Positions 16,117 to 24,317 of a stretch of 39,967 nucleotides of DNA are shown here, piece by piece. The DNA is from CAYGUK01 sp964352985 (GTDB lineage: Bacteria; Pseudomonadota; Gammaproteobacteria; JAHCLG01). Position 1 is the stretch's first letter; each line of letters begins with the position of its first letter. The position numbers and the translations under genes are program-made. The notes under the pieces were generated by a model, which made no database searches, was not told where the DNA came from, and worked only from the letters and a program-made list of their open reading frames with translations. Location of the stretch: contig CAYGUK010000029.1 of assembly GCA_964352985.1 (NCBI GenBank), positions 1-39,967 of the forward strand, given 5' to 3'.

Positions 16117-16170
16117 GCAGTATTATCAGGGTAGCTATTCAGCATTTATGCTGAATAGCTACGAATAATG
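15975..16170. repeat. 8-bp target-site duplication flanking the inserted element
   Basis: GAATAATG occurs at 15975-15982 directly before the element and again at 16163-16170 directly after it. The feature spans both copies and the element between them. A perfect 8-bp duplication abutting inverted-repeat ends is the signature of transposition. Confidence 0.9.
15983..16162 (+). mobile_element. 180-bp non-autonomous transposable element (MITE), copy 1
   Basis: The ends GTAACTATTCA (15983-15993) and TGAATAGCTAC (16152-16162) are inverted repeats matching at 10 of 11 positions, flanked by the 8-bp duplication GAATAATG. The interior carries three hairpins: CTTAAGGGGA (16057-16066) with TCCCCTTAAG (16079-16088); CCTGGC (16098-16103) with GCCGGG (16107-16112); and a 15-bp perfect stem at 16131-16145 with 16148-16162. 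No transposase is encoded. Bases 15992-16162 recur with 91% identity at 32919-33089. GTAA-type ends and 8-bp duplications are features of the IS66 family, so a related transposase elsewhere probably moves it. Confidence 0.88.
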
Positions 16171-16538
16171 AACAATATATAGAAGGTTTGGATAAAGAAG
16201 ATTTAAATATAGCTAAACTCAAGAAAGGAGAAATTGAGAAAGCAAATAAAATATTAAAGGATAAAGATATATATAAACAAAATGGCAAGCTGAATGAAAA
16301 ACTTAGGCTAATAAAAAAGCATCATGAACACTGTAGTCAATTAATGCAAGATAAAAAATCAACTATACATAAACATCGTGATTTTGCTCTGTTCAGATGG
16401 TTTAGAAATGTTTGTAAAGTGACTGCTATGATTTTTACTTTCGGTAAATATAAACTTAAATGGCAGTTTTGGAAGCCAAAATCCTATTTGGCAATTAAAG
16501 AAAATTTGAAAATGACCAAGCCTTTTAAACTAAGATAA
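16171..16538 (+). pseudogene. 3' part of the gene split by the mobile element
   Basis: Joined to base 15982, this segment continues in the frame of the 15310 gene (codons GAA CAA TAT ATA GAA GGT TTG). It ends at a TAA at 16538 after about 120 further residues. The piece is Lys-rich and helical, with an aromatic basic stretch FALFRWFRNVCKVTAMIFTF and WQFWKPKSY near the end. In isolation it could start only at a TTG (16188) with no good ribosome-binding site. It is best read as the severed C-terminus of a gene of unknown function. Confidence 0.8.
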
Positions 16539-16543
16539 AAAAA

Positions 16544-17176
16544 TCATCTCTTCATAAACAAACAAAACCAAGCCGGAAATAATATCAGCCTACCATTACG
16601 CATAATTTGATAACCAATTTGTTGTTGATCTTCCAAGCTAAAAAAAGCATTCGTACAAAGCGTTAGCTCTTCAATTGATAATCCAGGAGGTGGATCAACA
16701 TTTTCATGAGCAGAAATTACATCACTATCTGGTTTTTTAATTGATACATGAAACCAATATTGACCATGCTTTAATAAATTTGCGAGTTTTTCAGTGAATA
16801 ATAATCTCTCAGGTAATGTTTTTTGTGTATGCAACACCATGATGTCAACAATAGCGGAAATATCCTTAGGTGCGAATTCTTCATCGAAAAAATTTGCTTG
16901 TTGAAAAAATAAATTGTCGTGTTGATGCGTCGTATTTGCTTTTTTAATCGCTTCATCGGCAATATCTATGGCATGAACTTTAAAACCTGAGCTAGCTAGC
17001 TCAGATGCTTCGTAACCAAACCCAGTACCAATTTCTAAAATTTTTGTAGCAACTGGTAGATTAAGTTTAACACTTTCGATAACTTGATTTAATAATTCAT
17101 GCGCAGCCCATGGCGTATCGTGATTTTTATAACGTTGTTGCCATTCTGTTGGCGTTAAAGTTTTATCTGAGTTCAT
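16544..17176 (-). CDS. SAM-dependent methyltransferase, TPMT/TehB-like
   Basis: A 210-residue class I methyltransferase. The N-terminal EWQQRYKNHDTPWA (residues 11-24) resembles the thiopurine methyltransferase/TehB start, motif I is ILEIGTGFGYEA (46-57), and an acidic residue ends the second strand (HAIDIAD, D71). FILL-type VDIMVLHTQ follows at about 110. The substrate cannot be predicted; this family detoxifies metalloids, thiols or small molecules. It converges on the split gene with only five bases between them and diverges from the NTPDase gene. Confidence 0.8.
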   Translation of the reverse strand: MNSDKTLTPTEWQQRYKNHDTPWAAHELLNQVIESVKLNLPVATKILEIGTGFGYEASELASSGFKVHAIDIADEAIKKANTTHQHDNLFFQQANFFDEEFAPKDISAIVDIMVLHTQKTLPERLLFTEKLANLLKHGQYWFHVSIKKPDSDVISAHENVDPPPGLSIEELTLCTNAFFSLEDQQQIGYQIMRNGRLILFPAWFCLFMKR

Positions 17177-17412
17177 AACTTATTTTTCGGCAATTTATGA
17201 TGTAGGTATTTTAATCGGGAAATCAGAAAAAATCCAGTTATGTCTCCTTAAGTTTGAATTCAAACATTAATCATGAAATTCTCAATTACACTACCTGAAA
17301 AAAATTTATACCAACTAAAGCATTTATTTCCCGTAAAATATACAAGAGATTTCTACAAAAAAAATTCAATCGAGGTATAATTCGAATTAAAGGACAGTAA
17401 GGAGTATCAGGG

Positions 17413-18543
17413 ATGTTATTAAATCATAAAAAAATAATAATGACTATATTGTTACTATTTCCTTTATGGATTTGTGCAAATAGTCAATATTTAATTATTA
17501 TTGATGCGGGAAGTAGTGGCTCGCGATTACATTTATTTACCTATGCTAAAGATGCTAATACGCTCTACCCCCATTTTAGTGAAATCTTTTTGAAAAAGAC
17601 TAAACCTGGTATCGCTAATTTTGTTGAGATGCCAAATCAAGCAGCAAATACCTTAATTCCTTTATTGCTTAACGCTAAAAAAATATTAAATCATTATCAT
17701 GCTAAAAAAGTACCTTTATATTTGTTTGCGACTGCAGGTATGCGTTTTTTATCGGATGAACAACAACAAAATATTTATTCACAAATAAAAAAGGCTATTG
17801 AAAAAAATACAGACTTTACCATTAAAGCATTGAAAACAATTTCAGGACGTGATGAAGGTTTATTTACTTGGTTAGCTGTTAATTACTATAAAAAAACCAT
17901 ACAAACCAATCAGCCCACTTTTGGTATTGTCGAGTTGGGCGGTGCTTCTTCACAAATTGCCTTTGTGCCAACAGCAATAGAAAATCAAAATTTAACAGTT
18001 TCAATAAATCGTAAAAAATATAATTTATTTAGCACAAGCTTTTTAGGTTTAGGTATAAAAAAAGTTCGTCGTGATACACAATTTATTTATTGCACGCCAA
18101 TTAATAAAAAAATTAAAGATAGTGTAAAAGGCCGTTTTAACATTGAAAAATGCCATCAACAAATCGAGCAATTATTATTACGCAATGATGTTAAAAATAT
18201 TGTGCCACCAATACCAAAAAATATGCAGTTTTATTTAGTCGATAAATTTTATCCTTTGATGAAATTTTACAATATACTTCATGTACCTTTTCCATCGACT
18301 CTATTATATTTAACTGAAAAAAATTGTAAGTTACAGTGGAAAGAATTAAAAGATAGCTTCGAACACACTAGCAAGCACTTTTTAAAAAATATTTGTTTTG
18401 ATGGTGTTTATATTGCCGATTTGTTGGTTAATGGCTATGGTTTTAATCAACATACCCATCAATTTATTGTCACCAATAATATTAATGGGCATGAGTTAGA
18501 TTGGTCTTTGGGTGCTGCGCTTTATGTGACAACCATTTCTTAA
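17413..18543 (+). CDS. Exported ecto-nucleoside triphosphate diphosphohydrolase (GDA1/CD39 family)
   Basis: NTPDases hydrolyse nucleoside tri- and diphosphates; they are mainly eukaryotic enzymes but occur in Legionella, where Lpg1905 is a secreted virulence factor. The 376-residue product has an N-terminal signal peptide (cleavage near CANS) and the apyrase conserved regions. These are DAGSSGSR (31-38), LFATAGMRFL (104-113), GRDEGLFTWLAVNY (145-158, E148 as catalytic base), IVELGGASSQI (172-182) and a W-x-LG motif (DWSLGAA, 363-369). It lies 21 bases before a metallopeptidase gene in a likely operon. Periplasmic or secreted action on host nucleotides is inferred. Confidence 0.93.
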   Translation: MLLNHKKIIMTILLLFPLWICANSQYLIIIDAGSSGSRLHLFTYAKDANTLYPHFSEIFLKKTKPGIANFVEMPNQAANTLIPLLLNAKKILNHYHAKKVPLYLFATAGMRFLSDEQQQNIYSQIKKAIEKNTDFTIKALKTISGRDEGLFTWLAVNYYKKTIQTNQPTFGIVELGGASSQIAFVPTAIENQNLTVSINRKKYNLFSTSFLGLGIKKVRRDTQFIYCTPINKKIKDSVKGRFNIEKCHQQIEQLLLRNDVKNIVPPIPKNMQFYLVDKFYPLMKFYNILHVPFPSTLLYLTEKNCKLQWKELKDSFEHTSKHFLKNICFDGVYIADLLVNGYGFNQHTHQFIVTNNINGHELDWSLGAALYVTTIS

Positions 18544-18564
18544 ATTTTTTAAGGTAACTGAACA

Positions 18565-19350
18565 ATGATAAAGTTATTACTAAAAAGTATCTTTTTTATA
18601 TCCATATTATTACCCAGTATCATATTGGCAAATGATTCTCAACAAATTGAGACTGTTTTACAACAATTACATAAAAAATATAATATTGAATTTAGTTATA
18701 CAACTGGACCTAAAAAAAGTTGGAATGCGTTACATTATCAATTTGCCAGTAAAAAAGATTATCCTAGTTTGTTGAAATACCTAAAATTATTTCAAAAAGA
18801 ATTTAATAAATACCCTGTAAAATTTATTCATAATATTAAATTAAAAGGTGTTATCTTTGTGAAAGATTTATCTATTTCAGGACAACGGCGAGCAGCTGTG
18901 CCAGATTATTATGTAGAATATTTATATTATGATTTTGAGCGAGGTGCTCACAATGCTATTTATCAACAACACGTTATTCATCATGAGCTTTATCATATGG
19001 TCGAACAAGAAAAAAATGGTTCGGGCTATTATAAAGATCCTAATTGGGCAAAACTAAATTCTCCAGATTTTCAATATGGTAAGGGTGGGCGTTTTATGAG
19101 AGGCGGTAATGCTTATACTTATAATCATCCACAGCCTGGATTCGTTAATCTATATTCAACGTCAGGATTAGAAGAAGATAAAGCAGAAATATTTGCCACG
19201 CTTTTCATTCCCTCTGAATATAAAATGGCAGAAAAATGGATTGCTGAAGGTGATAATCGATTAGCTACCAAAATAAACTATATGAAACAGTTTTTGCAAA
19301 CCATTGATCCTTCGATGAATGAACAATATTGGCGTGAATTCCAGCGATGA
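18565..19350 (+). CDS. Exported zinc metallopeptidase
   Basis: The 261-residue product begins with a signal peptide (MIKLLLKSIFFISILLPSII, then LANDS). It contains the zinc motif H140-E-L-Y-H144 within VIHHELYHMVEQ, and a downstream GLEEDKAEIFATLF (201-214) whose acidic residues (D205 or E208) could be the third ligand. This arrangement fits a putative zinc-binding metallopeptidase group; substrate unknown. A Tyr/Gly-rich segment at 172-192 lies between the two. It follows the NTPDase by 21 bases, so the two are probably co-transcribed and exported together. Confidence 0.8.
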   Translation: MIKLLLKSIFFISILLPSIILANDSQQIETVLQQLHKKYNIEFSYTTGPKKSWNALHYQFASKKDYPSLLKYLKLFQKEFNKYPVKFIHNIKLKGVIFVKDLSISGQRRAAVPDYYVEYLYYDFERGAHNAIYQQHVIHHELYHMVEQEKNGSGYYKDPNWAKLNSPDFQYGKGGRFMRGGNAYTYNHPQPGFVNLYSTSGLEEDKAEIFATLFIPSEYKMAEKWIAEGDNRLATKINYMKQFLQTIDPSMNEQYWREFQR

Positions 19351-19390
19351 ATCATACTAATTTTCAATTAGTTAAAAAATTTTAAAAAAT

Positions 19391-19418
19391 GTCACATTTT
19401 TCCTAAAGGTTTTTTAAT
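19391..19418 (+). promoter_or_regulatory. Candidate promoter for the small RNA at 19421-19606
   Basis: GTCACA (19391-19396, four of six) and TTTAAT (19413-19418, five of six) are 16 bases apart, 40 bases beyond the metallopeptidase stop. Transcription would begin near 19425. A 7-bp AT-rich inverted repeat, ACTAATT-N3-AATTAGT (19356-19372), lies just upstream. Confidence 0.35.
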
Positions 19419-19420
19419 AG

Positions 19421-19606
19421 AGGCCGATATTTATATTGCAATGGCACTGAATGTGAAACTTAACAATGAAGTGTATTGTATATGGATTTAGCATCGCAGG
19501 GATACGATGTATTTTCAAGTCGAACGTCTGCATGGGCTGTATCGTTATATCTCTTACGTTACCCAAAAGTACTAGCCGGGAGTCACTACCCGGCCTTTCT
19601 TTTTTT
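19421..19606 (+). ncRNA. Candidate small RNA ending at a strong terminator
   Basis: About 185 bases without a reading frame lie between a promoter-like sequence and a strong terminator, downstream of the metallopeptidase gene. A bulged stem can be drawn from CAAT-GG-CACT (near 19440) with AGTG-T-ATTG (near 19471). GGA occurs at several sites, including the terminator arm. A short match to E. coli 6S RNA (CCGATATTT) is not enough to call it. The alternative is a long 3' untranslated region of the metallopeptidase operon. Confidence 0.4.
19575..19606 (+). terminator. Strong intrinsic terminator
   Basis: GCCGGG (19575-19580) pairs with CCCGGC (19589-19594) around an 8-base loop and is followed by CTTTCTTTTTTT. 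It ends plus-strand transcription from the NTPDase-metallopeptidase operon or the candidate small RNA, just before the convergent gene ending at 19637. Confidence 0.9.
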
Positions 19607-19636
19607 GGGGTTTAAAAAATCAATGTATTATTATAT

Positions 19637-21145
19637 TTATTTTTTTTGATGTGATTTTTTATAAATCAACAAGACTAAAAATAAAATAACTAATAATGCC
19701 AAGCCAATGAATTTGATTAATTTGAAATGATTCGCTGAGATGACAGTTTCCAATTTACTAGGCGAAGACACCTTATTTGAAACTTTATTATCACTTTGTG
19801 GAATAGGCTGTCTAGTAGTAAATTTCCACTGATAGTGGCTTAAATCAACTTTATTCATATACATATTGGCATGCTCGATAGTTATCTTTGTAGAAAACTG
19901 CGTGTCATTTAATGTAATTAACCTATCTTTAGAAAGTTGTTTTAAATTGCTATAAATTTGGTTAGACAAACCATCAATCATTTTATTGGCTTCATCTTTT
20001 TTTAAATGCCGAAGTAAAGGATTTAATTTCACCGCTTGGTAATATAAAATCACATCGTGAAATAATTTTTCTGATCCATTGATTGTAACTTCTGACTTCA
20101 ATGCATTTATAATATCTCTTAAATTTAGAATAGGTGTTTTCGGATTAGTAATTTCTAAAATGCCTTGCGCGATAATTTTTTGATCTTTATTTGCAATGAT
20201 AAATTTGGATAACTGAATATTAAATCCAGGCAGAAATTTATATTGTCTTTTATCGATATGAGAAAAATTCATTTTGCCATTAAACAATTTATATATCTTA
20301 TTTTCGCCACTTTTATAAAGTGGAATGTTATTTACTGAATAAGCAATATCAACGTTATCGTAGTTGTAACAATATGCTCTCAAATGATTAAGTTTGATAG
20401 TAGTAGCAACTTGAGCTTTATTGTCATTGATTTTACTATCTGTGACATAAACACCATTATTTATTGCCAAACACTTATCCATTGTTTCATAGTGAATAAT
20501 ATTGATGTTTGTGTGACCTTGATTCACTTGATATTGAGAATTATGTTGATAATTTAATGATGCAGTTAAATCAGCTGTGACAAAAGAATTTTTCACACTG
20601 AATTTTTCAATGTTTAATTTCCCGCCATTAGCAATTAATTGTTTTAGATCCGAAAAAATTAAACTAGGAAACAGCATGCCACCAAATCGATAGTTAGCGA
20701 GATGATCAAAAGTCTTATACTGAGATATTTTTCTGAGGGTATGTTGATATTGTTGTTGATTTAAATCTGATAATGAAAAAGCGATATCGATCGGACCAAA
20801 CTTATCCATAAAACCCTTGACCACTTCGATTCGATCGATATGAATGGAAAATCGTATTTGATAACTATTATTTTTATTTTCAATTGAGGAATTGAGAATA
20901 ATATTTTTTGCGATAACTTGGTTGTTTTGTTTTTTATTAAACTTATCTGGAACTTCTATGCTTAAGTCATTTATACGAAGTTCACCATCTCCTACTTTAT
21001 AACTTAGAATTTTCTCAGGTAATTTAGAGAGCTGATTGTGATCAGCAGAAAAACTAACAATTGGTTTGAAAAACACAAGAAAAACAAGAGTAGATAGTAC
21101 TATAATAAAAAGGTTTTTTTCGGTGAAGATGTCGAATAGTTTCAT
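19637..21145 (-). CDS. Membrane-anchored DUF945/YdgA-like protein
   Basis: The 502-residue product has a hydrophobic N-terminal segment (residues about 12-33) and a C-terminal membrane helix (IKFIGLALLVILFLVLLIY) followed by a short Lys-rich tail. Between them is a large extracytoplasmic region with long beta-rich repeats. The segment KFGPIDIAFSLSDL and the downstream NGG-like turn resemble the DUF945 (YdgA) family of envelope proteins of unknown role. The assignment rests on pattern memory, so it is tentative. It is a single gene with a long upstream gap, converging on the terminator at 19575. Confidence 0.55.
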   Translation of the reverse strand: MKLFDIFTEKNLFIIVLSTLVFLVFFKPIVSFSADHNQLSKLPEKILSYKVGDGELRINDLSIEVPDKFNKKQNNQVIAKNIILNSSIENKNNSYQIRFSIHIDRIEVVKGFMDKFGPIDIAFSLSDLNQQQYQHTLRKISQYKTFDHLANYRFGGMLFPSLIFSDLKQLIANGGKLNIEKFSVKNSFVTADLTASLNYQHNSQYQVNQGHTNINIIHYETMDKCLAINNGVYVTDSKINDNKAQVATTIKLNHLRAYCYNYDNVDIAYSVNNIPLYKSGENKIYKLFNGKMNFSHIDKRQYKFLPGFNIQLSKFIIANKDQKIIAQGILEITNPKTPILNLRDIINALKSEVTINGSEKLFHDVILYYQAVKLNPLLRHLKKDEANKMIDGLSNQIYSNLKQLSKDRLITLNDTQFSTKITIEHANMYMNKVDLSHYQWKFTTRQPIPQSDNKVSNKVSSPSKLETVISANHFKLIKFIGLALLVILFLVLLIYKKSHQKK

Positions 21146-21619
21146 TTCTAATGACCCACAAGATAGATAGATCCATTATTATAGACCACAGAAGTAACGA
21201 CATGCATTTTTAGTGAATACTTTAAAAAAATTCTAAGTATATTTAACTCAGTAAAAATATAGCTAATACTTAATGTGGCAAAATGATCTAAATGATTTTT
21301 ACCGTTTTAAATTAATAATTGTGCTTATAATGAGTATAGATTGATGTCTCTATTCTTGTATCCGTAGAATCTGATGATTTTTTCTGTAGTCAAAATCACA
21401 ACAGATTTAATACTAAAGATAAAATGTTATGACAGTTTTAAGGTATTTATTCTGACTAATACCGGGTGTTTTTAAGTTTATACTTGCTATTTAATTATAA
21501 TATTACTGATATTACTTACTGAATATTACTTACAACACTCGATTATAATAAAGATTAAAATAACATTTGAATTAATCCCAAACAGCACAGCAAAAAAATA
21601 ATATTAATAGGGGATTGTA
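21146..21619. other. AT-rich intergenic region between divergent genes
   Basis: These 474 bases separate the DUF945-like gene (minus) and the phosphatase gene (plus). No reading frame or RNA gene is supported. Perfect TATAAT hexamers occur at 21326-21331 and 21544-21549 on the plus strand, the second about 70 bases before the phosphatase start, but neither has a good -35 at normal spacing. A regulated, activator-dependent promoter is possible. Confidence 0.45.
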
Positions 21620-22711
21620 ATGGAAAAAAGAAAAAAAGTACTTCAGCCGGTTAAGGCTGATCATCAATTATCATTTTGTAAAACGTTTTATTTTTATAGC
21701 TCATATTATCTTACGCGGAGAAGATCTGTTTGCGATGTTATTGTCAAAACTACAGAAAACCATGGCGCGATAGTATTAGGGCAAATGCCAAGAGAAGGTA
21801 ATCAAAAAGAGATCGCAAGGAATTTTAGAGTCGCCAATTTAGCAGAAATTCAAAATCTTCGAATTTTAAGTTTAATGCAACCTGGTGAATATAGACTTGG
21901 TGTGTCTCGACTTGGTGTCTATGGTCCAGGAAATTATAGTAAGGTAGAGACTGTTCAACAAGATTTATCATGTGATGATTTGATAAAAATTAAAACCGAA
22001 GATCCATCTTTCGAAAATATTACTTTCTCAATTTTACCCATTTTAGATACTACATGTGAAGTCAGTTTAGCTGATATAGATTCAGAGGTTAATAAACTAA
22101 AAAAACATGTCATTGATGATAAAAATCCATTATACGTTCATTGCAAAGCAGGTGTCGGAAGAAGTTTCTTAGTGATGTGGTGTTTTTTATACAAGTATTC
22201 TAAAGATTTATTTGGTAAACAATACTCTCCATTTGAAGTTTATCAATATATATCTCAAATGAGAGATGTCGTTGAATTTTCAGCAGAGCGTTATGAAACA
22301 GTCTTGAAATATGCTAACAGCCATTGTAATTTTCAATTGAGTGATGATGCGTGCCGTGATGAACTAATAAAAATAATAAATAATTTTAAACTTGATTTAA
22401 AAAATACTGATCATATGAAATTCTGGAAAAATCTTGCAAAGAATACAATCGGTGTGCCATCAAATATAAAAAAGATTATGATGGAATATCAAAAATTAAA
22501 CATTGAAACATTAACAACGGATCAGTTTTTGAAGTTTTTAGATTTTGTCAAAAAAATAGGTCATCTGGCGAGTGATTCTAAAAAGAAGTATCGTGATAGT
22601 TTTACCCAAGAAGTTTATTCACACTTTAAAGACGCAAGTTATTTTAACGTGGGTGAAAAATCAATCACAGAAGAAGGTGAGCAATCAAAACTTACACTCG
22701 CAGCCTCATAA
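21620..22711 (+). CDS. PTPMT1-like dual-specificity phosphatase, candidate effector
   Basis: The 363-residue product has the phosphatase signature HCKAGVGRS (174-182, nucleophile C175, arginine R181), with D143 in ILPILDTTCE as probable general acid. The pattern VLGQMPREGNQ (about 52-62), then the acid loop, then YVHCKAGVGRS resembles mitochondrial PTPMT1 more than classical bacterial phosphatases. PTPMT1 acts on phosphatidylglycerophosphate and related lipids. A 120-residue C-terminal extension ends in ITEEGEQSKLTLAAS, an acidic patch plus hydrophobic tail like type IVB secretion signals. No signal peptide. It could be a translocated effector; its substrate may be protein, phosphoinositide or RNA. 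Confidence 0.8.
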   Translation: MEKRKKVLQPVKADHQLSFCKTFYFYSSYYLTRRRSVCDVIVKTTENHGAIVLGQMPREGNQKEIARNFRVANLAEIQNLRILSLMQPGEYRLGVSRLGVYGPGNYSKVETVQQDLSCDDLIKIKTEDPSFENITFSILPILDTTCEVSLADIDSEVNKLKKHVIDDKNPLYVHCKAGVGRSFLVMWCFLYKYSKDLFGKQYSPFEVYQYISQMRDVVEFSAERYETVLKYANSHCNFQLSDDACRDELIKIINNFKLDLKNTDHMKFWKNLAKNTIGVPSNIKKIMMEYQKLNIETLTTDQFLKFLDFVKKIGHLASDSKKKYRDSFTQEVYSHFKDASYFNVGEKSITEEGEQSKLTLAAS

Positions 22712-23023
22712 CATTTTTCTACACTAATAATATTTAACTTGTTTGAGAACTATACTACTCATTCAGGTTTAGATTGTTTATCTCTATCTAAGAGCAAGAC
22801 AGAAATTATTAACAGTCAACTTTTCACAAAACTTAACGAAATGCTAACATTTCATTAAGTCATTTTTTATTTTTTCAGATTTCACAATTAAATTTTTCAA
22901 TATTCAGCTTTGTCCTCCAAGCAGTTAACATTATAATATAACTCAATAAGTTTTTTACGACCTCTGAAAGCTGTATTTAATTTCATATTATCAATAATCA
23001 TATAAAAAAGAGACAATTAAGTT
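22712..23023. other. Intergenic region with a terminator and the MFS promoter region
   Basis: The first part of these 312 bases carries the terminator of the phosphatase gene (22831-22876). The rest, to 23023, is AT-rich and must hold the promoter of the MFS gene. I see AAGAGACAATT at 23009-23019 near its start, with only a weak ribosome-binding site, and no other structure. Confidence 0.45.
22831..22876 (+). terminator. Intrinsic terminator after the phosphatase gene
   Basis: ACTTAACGAAATG (22831-22843) pairs with CATTTCATTAAGT (22848-22860) over 13 positions with one mismatch and a 4-base loop, followed by CATTTTTTATTTTTT. It is 120 bases after the phosphatase stop. Confidence 0.75.
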
Positions 23024-24274
23024 ATGAGTAACACTAATACCCCAAAATTAAAAAAACTCAGTGTGATAAGCCTCATGCCCATGTTACTTGCTATGATAAT
23101 CGATGCTTTTGCCTTTGCACTGGTTTATCCAGTCATGTCAGCAATGTTCACTAATGCTCATTTGTCGATAGTCAGCGCGGATATCTCTGTTGATTTACGT
23201 CATTTCTATTTATCCCTCGGATATTTATTATTTCCTCTATTTATGTTTTTAGGTGCAACTTTAATGGGAGATTTATCTGATTTCTTTGGTCGTAAACGCA
23301 TGTTGTTAGTTTGTGTGGCCGGCATGTTGTTGAGTTTTTTACTAATGGGATTAGGGGTCACTTATCTTAGCCTCTCATTCATTTTAGTGGGCCGTGCGTT
23401 AAATGGATTGATGGCGGCGAATCAACCTATTGCTCAAGCCGTAGTGGCCGAACGCAGCACTTCTCAAACTAAAGCGCGTAATATGAAATTAATTTCTATT
23501 ACGATTACAGTTGGCAATATCATTGGTCCTTTAATTGGTGGGATAACATCCGATCACCAACTTTGGTTTGGCTTTAATTACGCAATGCCTTTTTATATTT
23601 CTGTTGTGTTATGTTTATTAACTTTTTTGTGGTTAGCATTTGGATTCCATGAAAAAGCAATAAAGCGTCAAAAAAAACAAATTATATTAAGTCGATTTAT
23701 CACTATTTTTGTACAAGCTTTTCGTCGTCCTGATGTTAGATTAATTACCTTCGCTGCATTAAGTATGCAATTAGGATTTAGTATTTTTTATCAGTTGATC
23801 ATTATTTTATTTCAACAACAGTATCATTATTTTGCTTGGCAAGTGGGTAGCTTTAATGCTTTTGTTGGAGTGAGTTATATTATTGGCATGTCTTGGTTAT
23901 ACCAAGTGATGATTAAAAAATTTGGCGTTAAACAGACTGCAACAATTGGTTTTGTTATTGCAGGATTAGCTTTACTGTTGGTGAGTCGTTCTTATTCTCC
24001 ATGGTTGATTTGGTTATTCACGATTCCCATTGCTGTGTTCTATATCATGGGTTATACCTTGTTACTGACGTTATTTTCTGATGCGGTTAAATCTTATGAA
24101 CAAGGTTGGGTAATGGGGGTGTCCACTTCGATGATGGCCTGTGCTTGGGCGCTTTCTGGATTAACACCGAACTTTATTACAACTATTGGGATCCGTTGGC
24201 TAATTGTAATTGGTGCAATTTTTATGTTGATGGCAGCGTTAGCGGTATATAAACATCCGGTTTGTAAGAGATAA
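23024..24274 (+). CDS. MFS transporter
   Basis: The 416-residue product has twelve predicted membrane helices. The loop between helices 2 and 3 carries the major facilitator motif A (LMGDLSDFFGRKRMLL, about residues 85-100), and a conserved RALNGLMAANQPIAQAVVAE segment follows. This places it among drug:H+ antiporter-like or metabolite transporters, but the substrate is not predictable. It is a single gene ending at a strong bidirectional terminator that it shares with ssb on the other strand. Confidence 0.85.
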   Translation: MSNTNTPKLKKLSVISLMPMLLAMIIDAFAFALVYPVMSAMFTNAHLSIVSADISVDLRHFYLSLGYLLFPLFMFLGATLMGDLSDFFGRKRMLLVCVAGMLLSFLLMGLGVTYLSLSFILVGRALNGLMAANQPIAQAVVAERSTSQTKARNMKLISITITVGNIIGPLIGGITSDHQLWFGFNYAMPFYISVVLCLLTFLWLAFGFHEKAIKRQKKQIILSRFITIFVQAFRRPDVRLITFAALSMQLGFSIFYQLIIILFQQQYHYFAWQVGSFNAFVGVSYIIGMSWLYQVMIKKFGVKQTATIGFVIAGLALLLVSRSYSPWLIWLFTIPIAVFYIMGYTLLLTLFSDAVKSYEQGWVMGVSTSMMACAWALSGLTPNFITTIGIRWLIVIGAIFMLMAALAVYKHPVCKR

Positions 24275-24300
24275 AAAAAGCCGGAAATACCGGCTTTTTT
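24274..24300. terminator. Bidirectional terminator between the MFS gene and ssb
   Basis: AAAAAAGCCGG (24274-24284) is the exact reverse complement of CCGGCTTTTTT (24290-24300), with a 5-base loop. The perfect 11-bp stem overlaps the MFS stop codon and can end transcription from both directions. Confidence 0.9.
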
Positions 24301-24317
24301 CAGTAATGAGTCACGCT

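Noticed and set aside
16188..16538. Independent gene starting at TTG 16188
   Set aside because: It joins in frame to the upstream gene once the mobile element is removed and has no ribosome-binding site, so it is treated as the severed 3' part.
19421..19606. 6S RNA
   Set aside because: Only CCGATATTT and a short following match resemble E. coli 6S RNA; the matching piece lies at the wrong end and the long closing stem cannot be drawn.
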